A DNA stretch of 13,326 nucleotides, taken from NCBI GenBank assembly GCA_964475115.1, contig CAYYVJ010000062.1:1-13326 (forward strand), written 5' to 3'. The translations under genes were made by a program, and so were the position numbers. The notes below the pieces were generated by a model. It was not told the origin of the DNA. It saw nothing but the letters and a program-made list of their open reading frames with translations, and did not search any database. Numbering within the stretch: position 1 is the first letter of the stretch; every line of letters begins with the position of its first letter. This stretch comes from CAYYVJ01 sp964475115. GTDB lineage: Bacteria; Bacillota; Clostridia; Lachnospirales; Lachnospiraceae. Shown here piece by piece: positions 1 through 7,244 of the stretch.

Positions 1-153
1 CGAAGCAAGACCCAATAGAAAGTAATACAGTAGCCCGCTGTGCTTTCGGGTAGGTCGCTTGAGCTTGTTGGTAACAACAAGTCTAGATAGATGATCATAC
101 TTTGCTTGTCTTAGACAAGTAAAGAACAGAACTCGGCTTACTGTACTGCTCAT
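1..153 (+). ncRNA. rnpB: RNase P RNA, class A, 3' portion (5' end outside window)
   Basis: This is the catalytic RNA that trims tRNA 5' leaders. The stretch follows the 3' third of bacterial class A RNase P RNA in order: a GAAGCAAGACCCAATAG segment, then CGGGTAGGTCGCTTGAGC (about 47-64), then CTAGATAGATGAT (83-95), then ACAGAACTCGGCTTA (126-140), which is the conserved 3' core. E. coli rnpB has the same blocks in the same order. The final bases (about 141-153) would normally pair with the RNA's 5' end, which lies outside the window, so the exact 3' end is approximate. A strong terminator follows about 20 bases downstream. The class A assignment rests on recognising these blocks by eye. Confidence 0.92.
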
Positions 154-172
154 TTGATAATAAGAAAATCTT

Positions 173-222
173 AACCTGATAGTAAACACAAAAAGATTTG
201 TGTTTGACTATTGGGTTTTTTA
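173..222 (+). terminator. Intrinsic terminator of rnpB
   Basis: A long hairpin has left arm 173-192 and right arm 197-217. Its core stem is AAACACAAA/TTTGTGTTT, extended by ATAGT/ACTAT with one bulged G and by AACC/GGTT at the base. The right arm runs directly into a T-run (216-221). It ends the RNase P RNA transcript and insulates it from the next gene. Confidence 0.9.
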
Positions 223-338
223 TTGTTCAAAAAAATAATTATAATAAAAATACTGAACAAATCTATTGACAAAATATGGTGTTTTTTGTTACAATCACTT
301 TGTTCAATAAAACAAAAAAAGTAAATAAAATGAACAAA
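223..338. repeat. Four TGTTCA/TGAACA motifs in two inverted pairs around a promoter
   Basis: TTGTTCA (223-229) pairs with TGAACAA (254-260), and TTTGTTCA (299-306) pairs with TGAACAAA (331-338). The hexamer starts are exactly 30 bp apart within each pair (224/254 and 301/331). One pair lies just upstream of the -35 element; the other lies over and after the expected transcription start. This looks like operator sites for an unidentified regulator. The region is AT-rich, so function is inference only. Confidence 0.45.
266..295 (+). promoter_or_regulatory. Sigma-A-type promoter for the fusion gene
   Basis: TTGACA (266-271) and TACAAT (290-295) are separated by 18 bp: a perfect -35 and a 5/6 -10. 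Transcription should begin near 302, giving a leader of about 55 bases before the start at 357. It drives the nucleotidyltransferase/PLP fusion gene and, by spacing, the methyltransferase gene after it. Confidence 0.8.
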
Positions 339-356
339 AAAAGAAGGGAGTAATAT

Positions 357-2021
357 ATGCAGGCACTTATTTTAGCAGATGGTATGGGGAAACGATTGAA
401 GGAATTGACCAGTAGCCAAGCAAAATGTATGGTGCAAGTGAATGGAGTTTCATTAATAGAAAGAATGCTTGCACAACTTGAAAGGCTATCACTGAATAGG
501 ATTGTAATTGTAGTGGGACATGAGGGAGAGAATCTAAAATCCTATATAAAAACACTTGAAATTTCTACTCCCATTGTATATGTTGAGAATTCGATTTTTT
601 ATAAAACAAATAATATTTATTCTTTATTTCTGGCTAAGGATTATTTATTGGAAGAGGATACCATTCTTCTAGAGTCGGATTTAATTTTTGAAAAGGAAGT
701 GTTACATCATATTTTAGAAGATCCTTATCCAAATCTTGCATTGGTGGCAAAGTTTGAAAGTTGGATGGACGGAACAGTAGTTATAATAGATGAAAACAAT
801 AAAATACAAAAATTTTTAACTCGTAGAGATTTCCAATTTGCTGATATTAAAAATTATTATAAAACTGTGAATATCTATAAATTTAGCAAGGAATTTTCCA
901 GAACACACTACGTTCCGTTTCTTGAAGCGTATAGTAAGGCGTTAGGCAATAATGAATATTATGAACAGGTATTAAAGGTTATATCCATATTAGATGAACA
1001 AAGTATTAAAGCTTGTAGGCTGAATAAAGGTTTCTGGTATGAAATTGATGATGAGCAAGATTTAGATATTGCAGAATCTATTTTTACCGTATGTGAAGAC
1101 CGCCTTTCTAAGCTAAAGACAAGATATGGTGGTTATTGGCGCTATCCTCACTTGAATGATTTTTGCTATTTGGTTAATCCTTATTTTCCAAATCAAAAGC
1201 TATTAGATGAAATCAAGGCAAACTTTGAAGATTTAGTCTATGCTTATCCATCAGGAATTGAAATTAATAATTTGTTGGCAGCTAAAACCATTGGGTTACC
1301 AAAAGAATTTGTGTTGGTAGGAAATGGTGCANNNNNNNNNNNNNNNNNNNNNNNNNNNNNNNNNNNNNNNNNNNNNNNNNNNNNNNNNNNNNNNNNNNNN
1401 NNNNNNNNNNNNNNNNNNNNNNNNNNNNNNNTAGCAGAATGGACAAAGAAGAAAAAAATTAATTTGATTTTAGATGAGTCTTTTCTTGATTTTGTTGAAG
1501 ATAATCTGAAGCAATCGTTACTAAAGAAAGAGATATTAGAAAGATATCAAAATCTAATCATTATAAAAAGCGCTTCTAAATCTTATGGAATACCAGGTTT
1601 TAGGCTTGGAATAATGGCTTGCGGAAATACTGCGTACATAAATCTGCTAAAAAAAGAATTGCCAATTTGGAATATAAACTCTTTTGGTGAGTACTTTTTG
1701 CAAATATTCGAAAAGTATCAGACGGAGTATAAGGAGGCGCTTCAACATTTTTATCAAGTTAGAGAAGAGTTTCTGCTGGAATTAAAGACAATTAATCAGA
1801 TTCGTGTTTTTCCAACTCAGGCAAACTACATTATGTGTGAAGTTTTAGATAGTTGCTCTTCAAAGAAACTGACAGAGATATTATTAAATCGTTATGACAT
1901 ATTAATAAAGGATTTATCGGAAAAGAGGGGAATAGAAGGAAGGCAATTGATTCGTTTTGCCATAAAGCGCTCTGAAGAAAATCTAAAATTAGTAGAAGCA
2001 TTAAAAAATATTTTAAAATAG
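357..2021 (+). CDS. Fused LicC-like nucleotidyltransferase and HisC/CobD-like PLP enzyme (interrupted by assembly gap)
   Basis: Residues 1 to about 243 form a sugar-nucleotide/phosphocholine-type nucleotidyltransferase. They carry a variant signature loop LADGMGKRL (6-14), K23, NNIYSLFLAKD (85-95, close to LicC), D108 in ESD, and a closing YEIDDEQD (229-236). From about residue 257 (YGGYWRYPHLND, VNP) a fold-type I PLP enzyme follows, with GNGA (322-325), DESF (D373), Schiff-base Lys408 in SASKSYG, GFRLG and a C-terminal carboxylate-binding Arg (R533). Numbers after 325 count the 100 Ns at face value. The N block removes the region that should hold the NPxG motif. Family knowledge: such fusions may activate a small phosphorylated amino compound with CTP and transaminate or decarboxylate it (FrbH is a fused example). 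Substrate and decarboxylase versus aminotransferase activity cannot be decided. A GAAGGGAG ribosome site (343-350) supports the start. It is probably co-transcribed with the methyltransferase gene. Confidence 0.8.
   Translation: MQALILADGMGKRLKELTSSQAKCMVQVNGVSLIERMLAQLERLSLNRIVIVVGHEGENLKSYIKTLEISTPIVYVENSIFYKTNNIYSLFLAKDYLLEEDTILLESDLIFEKEVLHHILEDPYPNLALVAKFESWMDGTVVIIDENNKIQKFLTRRDFQFADIKNYYKTVNIYKFSKEFSRTHYVPFLEAYSKALGNNEYYEQVLKVISILDEQSIKACRLNKGFWYEIDDEQDLDIAESIFTVCEDRLSKLKTRYGGYWRYPHLNDFCYLVNPYFPNQKLLDEIKANFEDLVYAYPSGIEINNLLAAKTIGLPKEFVLVGNGAXXXXXXXXXXXXXXXXXXXXXXXXXXXXXXXXXXAEWTKKKKINLILDESFLDFVEDNLKQSLLKKEILERYQNLIIIKSASKSYGIPGFRLGIMACGNTAYINLLKKELPIWNINSFGEYFLQIFEKYQTEYKEALQHFYQVREEFLLELKTINQIRVFPTQANYIMCEVLDSCSSKKLTEILLNRYDILIKDLSEKRGIEGRQLIRFAIKRSEENLKLVEALKNILK
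1332..1431. other. Assembly gap of exactly 100 Ns
   Basis: One hundred consecutive Ns lie inside the fusion gene. A round 100 is the usual placeholder for a gap of unknown length. The frame is open on both sides and happens to stay in register across 100 bases. The PLP fold normally has about 100 residues between the GNGA loop and the DE(S/A)(F/Y) motif; here only 47 fit. The true gap is therefore probably about 150 bases longer. Confidence 0.95.
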
Positions 2022-2041
2022 AAAGTAGGAGGAGTATAAAA

Positions 2042-2611
2042 ATGGAAGTAAAGGAAACTTGGAAGCAAATTTGGACTAGAAAAGGTAAAGTGGAAGGAGG
2101 AATTGATGATCTGTTATCTTTTAATGGATATGAAAGAACACAGGTAGACATGAAAGAAGTTTCAAAATGTATTATAAAAGAGTTAGATATAAAGAAAACA
2201 GACAAAGTACTTGAAGTGGGTTGCGGTGCAGGAGCATTGGCCCAGTATCTTGATTGTGATTATGTGGGAATCGATTATTCAGAGACATTAGTGAAAAGGC
2301 ATATAGAGTTTTTGGGCAACTCAGTTCTGATTGGAGAGGCAAATAATTTAATTTTCAAGGATAAATCATTTGATAAGATAATTTGCTATGGTGTGTTTCT
2401 ATATTTTGAAAACAAGGAATATGCATGGCAGGTAGTAGAAGAATTTAAACGAGTTGCAAGAAAAGCTATATTAATAGGAGAGATACCAATGCGTTCTCAT
2501 CGTGAAGAACATTTACTGTTTGAAAAAGAAGAATTTGAGGGTTGGAATATCACAGATGGTTATTATGACCCATATAGAAAAGATCGTTTTAATGCTTCTA
2601 TCTTACTTTGA
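2042..2611 (+). CDS. Class I SAM-dependent methyltransferase, substrate unknown
   Basis: This 189-residue protein has a Rossmann-type SAM-binding core. Motif I is KVLEVGCGAGAL (55-66), followed by the acidic ribose-binding strand end YVGIDYS (74-80). A post-core strand reads SFDKIICYGVFLYF (109-122), and a later strand is ILIGEIP (143-149). No N-terminal targeting signal or membrane segment is seen, so it is likely cytoplasmic. An AGGAGGAG ribosome site (2027-2034) precedes the ATG, which is only 20 bases after the fusion gene stop, so the two form an operon. The C-terminus (RFNASILL) looks like a natural final strand rather than a truncation. By context it may methylate the product of the fusion enzyme, for example an amino-alcohol head group. 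This is inference; small methyltransferases of this class act on many substrates. Confidence 0.85.
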   Translation: MEVKETWKQIWTRKGKVEGGIDDLLSFNGYERTQVDMKEVSKCIIKELDIKKTDKVLEVGCGAGALAQYLDCDYVGIDYSETLVKRHIEFLGNSVLIGEANNLIFKDKSFDKIICYGVFLYFENKEYAWQVVEEFKRVARKAILIGEIPMRSHREEHLLFEKEEFEGWNITDGYYDPYRKDRFNASILL

Positions 2612-2635
2612 TGTAAGCGCATACCGTAAAAAGTG

Positions 2636-2662
2636 AAGAATCCTGCAAAGCAGGATTCTTTT
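2636..2662. terminator. Bidirectional terminator between converging operons
   Basis: A perfect 11-bp stem, arms 2636-2646 and 2650-2660, closes an AAA loop. On the plus strand it is followed by TTTTATTAATTA, ending the methyltransferase transcript. On the minus strand it begins directly after the pyrI stop codon and is followed by CACTTTTT, so it can also end the nrdD-pyrI operon. Confidence 0.88.
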
Positions 2663-2663
2663 A

Positions 2664-3086
2664 TTAATTATATTTTTCTTCACAATAGAGACAACGATAA
2701 ACTTCTTTTTTTTCATCCGTTAATATAAAAACGTTATTAATTTCTTGTTCTATCGAAGTGATACATCTGGGGTTTTTGCATTTTATAATATTTGTAATTT
2801 TTTTGGGTAGAGTTACATTTTTCTTTTCTACAATTTTCCCATTTCTAATAATATTAACAGTAATCTTATGGTCGATAAATCCTAAGGTTTCTAAATTCAC
2901 TTCGTGTGATAAACCTTCGATCTTTATAATGTCTTTTTTGCCCATCTTATTACTTCGTGCATTTTTAATGATAGCTACGCTAGAATCTATTTTATCTAAT
3001 CCCAAATCGCGATAAAGTGACATAGCTTTTCCTGCTTGAATGTGATCTAGTACGATACCTTCATTTAAAGTTCCTACATTTAACAT
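2664..3086 (-). CDS. pyrI: Aspartate carbamoyltransferase regulatory subunit
   Basis: This 140-residue regulatory chain binds nucleotide effectors and joins catalytic trimers in the class B ATCase of pyrimidine synthesis. The allosteric domain begins LNVGTLNEGIVLDHIQAGKA, like known PyrI chains. The C-terminal zinc domain has four cysteines, C103, C108, C132 and C135, with the same spacing as the E. coli protein. Length is slightly short of E. coli PyrI (153). Its ATG overlaps the end of pyrB by 7 bases (3080-3086), and its GGAGG ribosome site lies in the last pyrB codons, so the two subunits are probably translationally coupled. It is the last gene of the nrdD-nrdG-dut-pyrB-pyrI operon. Confidence 0.96.
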   Translation of the reverse strand: MLNVGTLNEGIVLDHIQAGKAMSLYRDLGLDKIDSSVAIIKNARSNKMGKKDIIKIEGLSHEVNLETLGFIDHKITVNIIRNGKIVEKKNVTLPKKITNIIKCKNPRCITSIEQEINNVFILTDEKKEVYRCLYCEEKYN

Positions 3087-4000
3087 GGCTCTACCTCCAA
3101 TAATTTAAGAATCAATGCCATTCGAATATAAACACCAAATTGTACTTGTTCAAAATAAACAGCCCTTGGGTCATCATCTACTTCTACAGAAATTTCATTT
3201 ACACGTGGAAGAGGATGGAGTACTAACATATCTTCTTTTCCCAAAGCCATTTTACTAGCATCTAGGATATATGAATCTTTCATACGTATATATTCTTCTT
3301 CATTAAAAAAACGTTCCTTTTGAACTCTTGTCATATAAAGTAAATCAAGTTCAGGCATAACGTCTTCAAGTAAGGTCACTTCTTTATATGAGCAATTATG
3401 AGTTTCTAAAACTTCCTCTCTGATGTAATCAGGAACGCGTAGTTCTGGAGGAGAAATTAAAATGAAGTTTACATTTTCATAACGAACTAGAGCATTAATT
3501 AAGGAGTGGACGGTTCGTCCAAACTTCAAGTCTCCACATAAGCCAATCGTAATATTATTTAAACGGCCTTTTAAAGAACGAATGGTCATAAGATCAGTTA
3601 GAGTTTGGGTAGGATGTTGATGGCCACCATCTCCAGCGTTTATAACAGGAATGGAAGATTTCATAGAAGCAACAAGAGGTGCACCTTCTTTTGGATGACG
3701 CATAGCACAAATGTCTGCATAACAGGATATCATTCGTATGGTATCAGACACACTTTCTCCTTTTGCGGCAGAGCTTGAATCTGCTGATGAAAAGCCTAGT
3801 ACATTGCCACCTAGGTTTAACATGGCTGACTCAAAACTTAATCTTGTTCTGGTGCTTGGTTCATAAAACAAGGTTGCTAGTTTTTTTCCTTTACAAGTTT
3901 CTGAATATTTAGCAGGATTCATGCGAATGTCTTCTGCTATATCCATAAGTTGATGTAATTCTTCTACAGATAAGTCCAAAGGGCTTAGTAAATGTTTCAT
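3080..4000 (-). CDS. pyrB: Aspartate carbamoyltransferase catalytic subunit
   Basis: This enzyme joins carbamoyl phosphate and aspartate to give carbamoyl aspartate, the committed step of UMP synthesis. Visible signatures are STRTR (49-53, carbamoyl phosphate binding), SSSAAKGES with K80 (the mobile loop), HQHPTQ (127-132), TRVQKER (224-230) and HPLPR (262-266). With the ATG at 4000 it has 306 residues, the normal family length. An in-frame TTG at 4015 would add five residues but lies in the GGAGGAG ribosome site, so 4000 is chosen. It follows dut by 39 bases and overlaps pyrI, fitting a class B (PyrB-PyrI) holoenzyme. No pyrimidine attenuator hairpin is seen directly upstream of it. Confidence 0.98.
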   Translation of the reverse strand: MKHLLSPLDLSVEELHQLMDIAEDIRMNPAKYSETCKGKKLATLFYEPSTRTRLSFESAMLNLGGNVLGFSSADSSSAAKGESVSDTIRMISCYADICAMRHPKEGAPLVASMKSSIPVINAGDGGHQHPTQTLTDLMTIRSLKGRLNNITIGLCGDLKFGRTVHSLINALVRYENVNFILISPPELRVPDYIREEVLETHNCSYKEVTLLEDVMPELDLLYMTRVQKERFFNEEEYIRMKDSYILDASKMALGKEDMLVLHPLPRVNEISVEVDDDPRAVYFEQVQFGVYIRMALILKLLEVEPC

Positions 4001-4039
4001 GGCGATCTCCTCCAAAAGTTATTTTATAGATACATTTAG

Positions 4040-4486
4040 TTAGAATTTCCCAGTTGAACCGAATCCTCCAAGTCCTCTGTCTGTTTCATTTAATTCAAGA
4101 ACTTCGTGAAACATACCTTGTAGATAAGGAGTAAATATCATTTGTGCAATTCTTTCGTTTTTTTCTATAGCTTGAGCTTCATTAGAATGGTTGTGGAGAG
4201 GAATCATTAATTCACCTCGGTAGTCAGAGTCAATTACACTTACTTTATTAGCTGGAGCAAGGCCACGTTTTGTAGCAAGTCCACTTCTAGCATAAACGAG
4301 ACCGGCATATCCAGATGGGATTTCCATGGCAAGTCCAGTTTTAATCACTAGAGTTTCTCCAGGATTGATTGTGACAGGCTCTTCTAAGCAGGCATAGAGA
4401 TCGGCACCTGCAGAAAATTCCGTTCCATAGGTAGGGATAGTTGCACCCGGATTAAGTTTTTTAATGTTGATTTTAGCTTGTAACAT
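4040..4486 (-). CDS. dut: Deoxyuridine 5'-triphosphate nucleotidohydrolase (dUTPase)
   Basis: It hydrolyses dUTP to dUMP and pyrophosphate, keeping uracil out of DNA and supplying dUMP for dTMP synthesis. All five motifs of the trimeric dUTPase family are present in 148 residues: AGADLYA (26-32), ARSGLA (66-71), VIDSDYRGE (84-92, with the catalytic Asp and stacking Tyr), ERIAQMIF (111-118) and the flexible tail RGLGGFGSTG (137-146). An AGGAGG ribosome site sits 6 bases before the ATG. Its place between the ribonucleotide reductase genes and pyrBI joins deoxynucleotide supply with pyrimidine synthesis. Confidence 0.97.
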   Translation of the reverse strand: MLQAKINIKKLNPGATIPTYGTEFSAGADLYACLEEPVTINPGETLVIKTGLAMEIPSGYAGLVYARSGLATKRGLAPANKVSVIDSDYRGELMIPLHNHSNEAQAIEKNERIAQMIFTPYLQGMFHEVLELNETDRGLGGFGSTGKF

Positions 4487-4517
4487 GATATCCTCCTAAT
4501 ATTTATGTTTGTTCGTT

Positions 4518-4560
4518 AACATGGTCACCTGGGTATTAAGATACCGTAGGTGACCATGTT
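4518..4560. repeat. Large palindromic hairpin over the nrdG stop codon
   Basis: The outer stem AACATGGTCACCT (4518-4530) pairs perfectly with AGGTGACCATGTT (4548-4560). Inside it GGTAT (4532-4536) pairs with ATACC (4541-4545) around a TAAG loop. The palindrome includes the last eight codons and the stop of nrdG and extends towards dut. No T-run follows on either strand, so it is not a standard terminator. It may act as an mRNA processing or stability element, or be a small repeat insertion. Confidence 0.8.
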
Positions 4561-5066
4561 ATTATTCTACCACTTTTCAAAGAATCTTGCACTAAAATTG
4601 TGCGTTGATTAGAAGATCCTTTAAAAATAAGCTTTGCACTTTTTAATTCTTCAATAAATTTCCCGTCTACTAATACATCTAGATAGCTAAGCATTTCAGA
4701 TGTTTCAGGCCATTTGTTACACATATCTGAAACGATATCTTTGTCAAACTCGTATCCGGAATAACACCAGATATTTTTTTCAGGATATAGCTCTTTTACT
4801 TTTCGTAAAAGAGCTAGTAGCCCTATTTGATTGGCATGTTCAAATGGTTCTCCGCCAAGAAGGGTTAGTCCTGCTACATAAGAAGGGCGTAAGTAATCTA
4901 AGACTTTATCAATCGTTTCCTCAGTAAAAGGTTTTCCAAATTTAAAATCCCAAGCCTCTTGATTAAAACAATTTTTACACATATGAGTACATCCGCTGAC
5001 GAATAGTGATACTCGAATTCCTATTCCGTTTGCAACATCATATTGCTTTATATCAGCATAATTCAT
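4536..5066 (-). CDS. nrdG: Anaerobic ribonucleotide reductase activating protein (radical SAM)
   Basis: This activase uses a [4Fe-4S] cluster and SAM to create the glycyl radical on NrdD. In its 176 residues the cluster-binding CX3CX2C is C26, C30, C33 (SGCTHMCKNC), the SAM-binding GGEP is at 71-74, and VDGKF and GSSNQR follow as in other NrdG proteins. An AGGAGG ribosome site supports the ATG at 5066, only 9 bases after nrdD stops. The last eight codons (ITWSPTVS) lie inside a large palindrome, so the C-terminal tail may have been shaped by that element. Confidence 0.97.
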   Translation of the reverse strand: MNYADIKQYDVANGIGIRVSLFVSGCTHMCKNCFNQEAWDFKFGKPFTEETIDKVLDYLRPSYVAGLTLLGGEPFEHANQIGLLALLRKVKELYPEKNIWCYSGYEFDKDIVSDMCNKWPETSEMLSYLDVLVDGKFIEELKSAKLIFKGSSNQRTILVQDSLKSGRIITWSPTVS

Positions 5067-5075
5067 AAATTCCTC

Positions 5076-7202
5076 CTATAAATGTAGAACCCTTGAACTT
5101 ATTTCTTTTGTTTTTCCCACATTCCAAAAGTTTTCACCTAAGTATCCACAAGTTCTTCTTGTTACATTCATTTTGGCATGATCTTTATTTCCACATTCTG
5201 GACATTCCCATTCATGATTCTCATTTATAATAATTTCTCCATCAAAGCCACACACATGGCAATAATCAGATTTAGTGTTAAATTCTGCATATTGAATATT
5301 GTCATATATGTATTTAACAACTTCCTCTAATGCTTCAAGGTTATGAGCCATATTAGGTATTTCCGCATATGAAATAGCACCACCTGATGAAATAGCTTGG
5401 AATTGACTTTCGAAATCAAACTTACTAAATGCATCTATTTTTTCACGTACATCGACATGATAGGAGTTAGTATAGTAACCTTTATCCGTAACATCTTCGA
5501 TTTCTCCAAAGCGTTCCTTATCAATTCTTGCAAAACGATAGCAAAGAGACTCCGCAGGACTTCCGTAGAGACCAAAACCAATTCCAGTAGCTTCTTTCCA
5601 TTTACCAGCAGCTTCATTCATGTGGTTCATTACTCTTAGAGCAAAGTCACTACCTAAAGAAGTGGTATGACTTACACCCTTCATAAGTTTTGTCAATTCG
5701 TAAAGACCGATATAGCCTAAGGAAATAGTTGAGTAACCATCTAATAAAAGTTTATCAATAGGCTCACCTTTTTCTAGTCTGGCAATAGCGCCATACTGCC
5801 AATGGATAGGACTAACATCAGATAGAGTACCCATAAGAGCATTATGTCTACACATAAGAGCTTCATAGCAAAGCTGTAAACGTTCATCTAATAACTCCCA
5901 AAATACTTTTTCATCACCTTTTGCAAGAATTCCAATTTGTGGAAGGTTTAAGCTAACCACACCTTGATTAAAGCGTCCTTCAAATTTATAGTCTCCATTT
6001 TCATCTTTCCATGGAGATAAGAAGCTACGGCATCCCATACAGCTAAATACATTTCCCTCGTAATTTTCACGCATTTTTTTTGCAGAAATGTAATCAGGAT
6101 ATAAACGCTTAGAAGAACATTTAACAGCAAGTTTAGTGATGTAATCATATTTACCGCCTTTTAAGCAATTGTGTTCATCTAATACATAGATAAGTTTTGG
6201 AAATGCAGGAGTTACATAAACACCTTTTTCATTCTTAATGCCTTGGAGACGTTGCTTTAGAACTTCTTCTACAATCATAGCATTTTCTTCCAAATACTCA
6301 TCATCTTTATCTAAATTTAAAAATAAGGTAACAAATGGAGACTGTCCATTTGTAGTCATAAGAGTGTTGATTTGATACTGAATTGTTTGAACTCCTGATT
6401 TTAATTCATCTCTCAATCGATCCTCTACAATCTTATGAATTTCCTTCACATTTAAACTATCTTTAAACGCTTCTACATAATGTTTTTTATATTTTTCACG
6501 GCTATAACGCAAATATTTACCTAGATGTCTTATATCAACAGATTGTCCACCATATTGGCTACTTGCTACAGCAGAGATCACTTGGGTCATAACAGTACAT
6601 GCCACTTGAAAACTCTTTGGGCTTTCAATTAATTTTCCGTTCATAACGGTGCCATTATCAAGCATGTCGCTAATATTTATCAAACAGCAATTAAAAATAG
6701 ATTGTAAGAAATAATCTGCATCATGAAAGTGGAGGACACCCTCATTGTGTGCCTTTGATATTTTTTCGGGAAGAAGAATACGTTTTGTTAAATCTTTAGA
6801 AACCTCGCCTGCAATTAAGTCTCTTTGAGTAGAAGCAATGGCAGCATTTTTATTAGAGTTTTCTTCAGCGACATCTTTGTTTCTGTTTTTTATTAAACTT
6901 AAGATTGATTCATCTGTAGTATTTGCTTTACGAACCAATTCTCTTGTATAACGATAAATAATATAGGTTTTAGCAAGAACAAACTTCTTTTCAGACATTA
7001 ATTTTTGCTCAATAATATCTTGAATATCTTCTACTTGCACAGTTCCTTGGTTCTTATCTTCAATATTTTGAACAATATCATAGATTTTATCTTCAGATAT
7101 TCTCTCTTCAAAGGGAACTTCCTTATTTGCTTTTGAAATAGCAATAATAATTTTGTCACGGTTATACTCTACTTCTTGACCATTTCTTTTGATTACTTTC
7201 AT
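5076..7202 (-). CDS. nrdD: Anaerobic (class III) ribonucleoside-triphosphate reductase
   Basis: It reduces ribonucleoside triphosphates to deoxyribonucleotides without oxygen, using a glycyl radical installed by NrdG. The 708-residue chain starts with an ATP-cone (about 3-92), which senses ATP/dATP for activity control. The catalytic domain has HFHDADYF (158-165), NGQSPF (285-290) and CMGCRSF (C388, C391). The C-terminus has a zinc site (C648, C651, C667, C670) and the radical loop RTCGYLG with G686, followed by FWNVGKTKEISSR. No key residue is missing. A GGGAGGA ribosome site precedes the ATG. It heads the operon and is transcribed from a promoter carrying NrdR-type boxes. Confidence 0.99.
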   Translation of the reverse strand: MKVIKRNGQEVEYNRDKIIIAISKANKEVPFEERISEDKIYDIVQNIEDKNQGTVQVEDIQDIIEQKLMSEKKFVLAKTYIIYRYTRELVRKANTTDESILSLIKNRNKDVAEENSNKNAAIASTQRDLIAGEVSKDLTKRILLPEKISKAHNEGVLHFHDADYFLQSIFNCCLINISDMLDNGTVMNGKLIESPKSFQVACTVMTQVISAVASSQYGGQSVDIRHLGKYLRYSREKYKKHYVEAFKDSLNVKEIHKIVEDRLRDELKSGVQTIQYQINTLMTTNGQSPFVTLFLNLDKDDEYLEENAMIVEEVLKQRLQGIKNEKGVYVTPAFPKLIYVLDEHNCLKGGKYDYITKLAVKCSSKRLYPDYISAKKMRENYEGNVFSCMGCRSFLSPWKDENGDYKFEGRFNQGVVSLNLPQIGILAKGDEKVFWELLDERLQLCYEALMCRHNALMGTLSDVSPIHWQYGAIARLEKGEPIDKLLLDGYSTISLGYIGLYELTKLMKGVSHTTSLGSDFALRVMNHMNEAAGKWKEATGIGFGLYGSPAESLCYRFARIDKERFGEIEDVTDKGYYTNSYHVDVREKIDAFSKFDFESQFQAISSGGAISYAEIPNMAHNLEALEEVVKYIYDNIQYAEFNTKSDYCHVCGFDGEIIINENHEWECPECGNKDHAKMNVTRRTCGYLGENFWNVGKTKEISSRVLHL

Positions 7203-7244
7203 AATGTAAACTTTCCTCCCTAAATTGAACTTTGCTTTCTATCT

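Noticed and set aside
1831..2205. Minus-strand open frame of 124 codons across the end of the fusion gene and start of the methyltransferase gene
   Set aside because: It is antisense to two well-supported coding regions, its product is low-complexity hydrophobic/Ser-Leu-rich sequence, and no family is recognisable.
2758..3015. Plus-strand open frame of 85 codons opposite pyrI
   Set aside because: It is the shadow of a complete PyrI with conserved zinc cysteines; the translated phenylalanine/leucine-rich product is what AT-rich antisense reading gives.
4001..4015. TTG start extending PyrB by five residues
   Set aside because: The added codons are made of the GGAGGAG ribosome site itself; the ATG at 4000 gives the standard PyrB N-terminus.
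4518..4560. Intrinsic terminator between nrdG and dut
   Set aside because: The stem is strong, but neither strand shows a T-run after it, and dut has no obvious own promoter in the short gap.
5397..5639. Plus-strand and minus-strand short open frames within nrdD
   Set aside because: They overlap the glycyl radical reductase in other frames, have no ribosome site of note and no recognisable motif.
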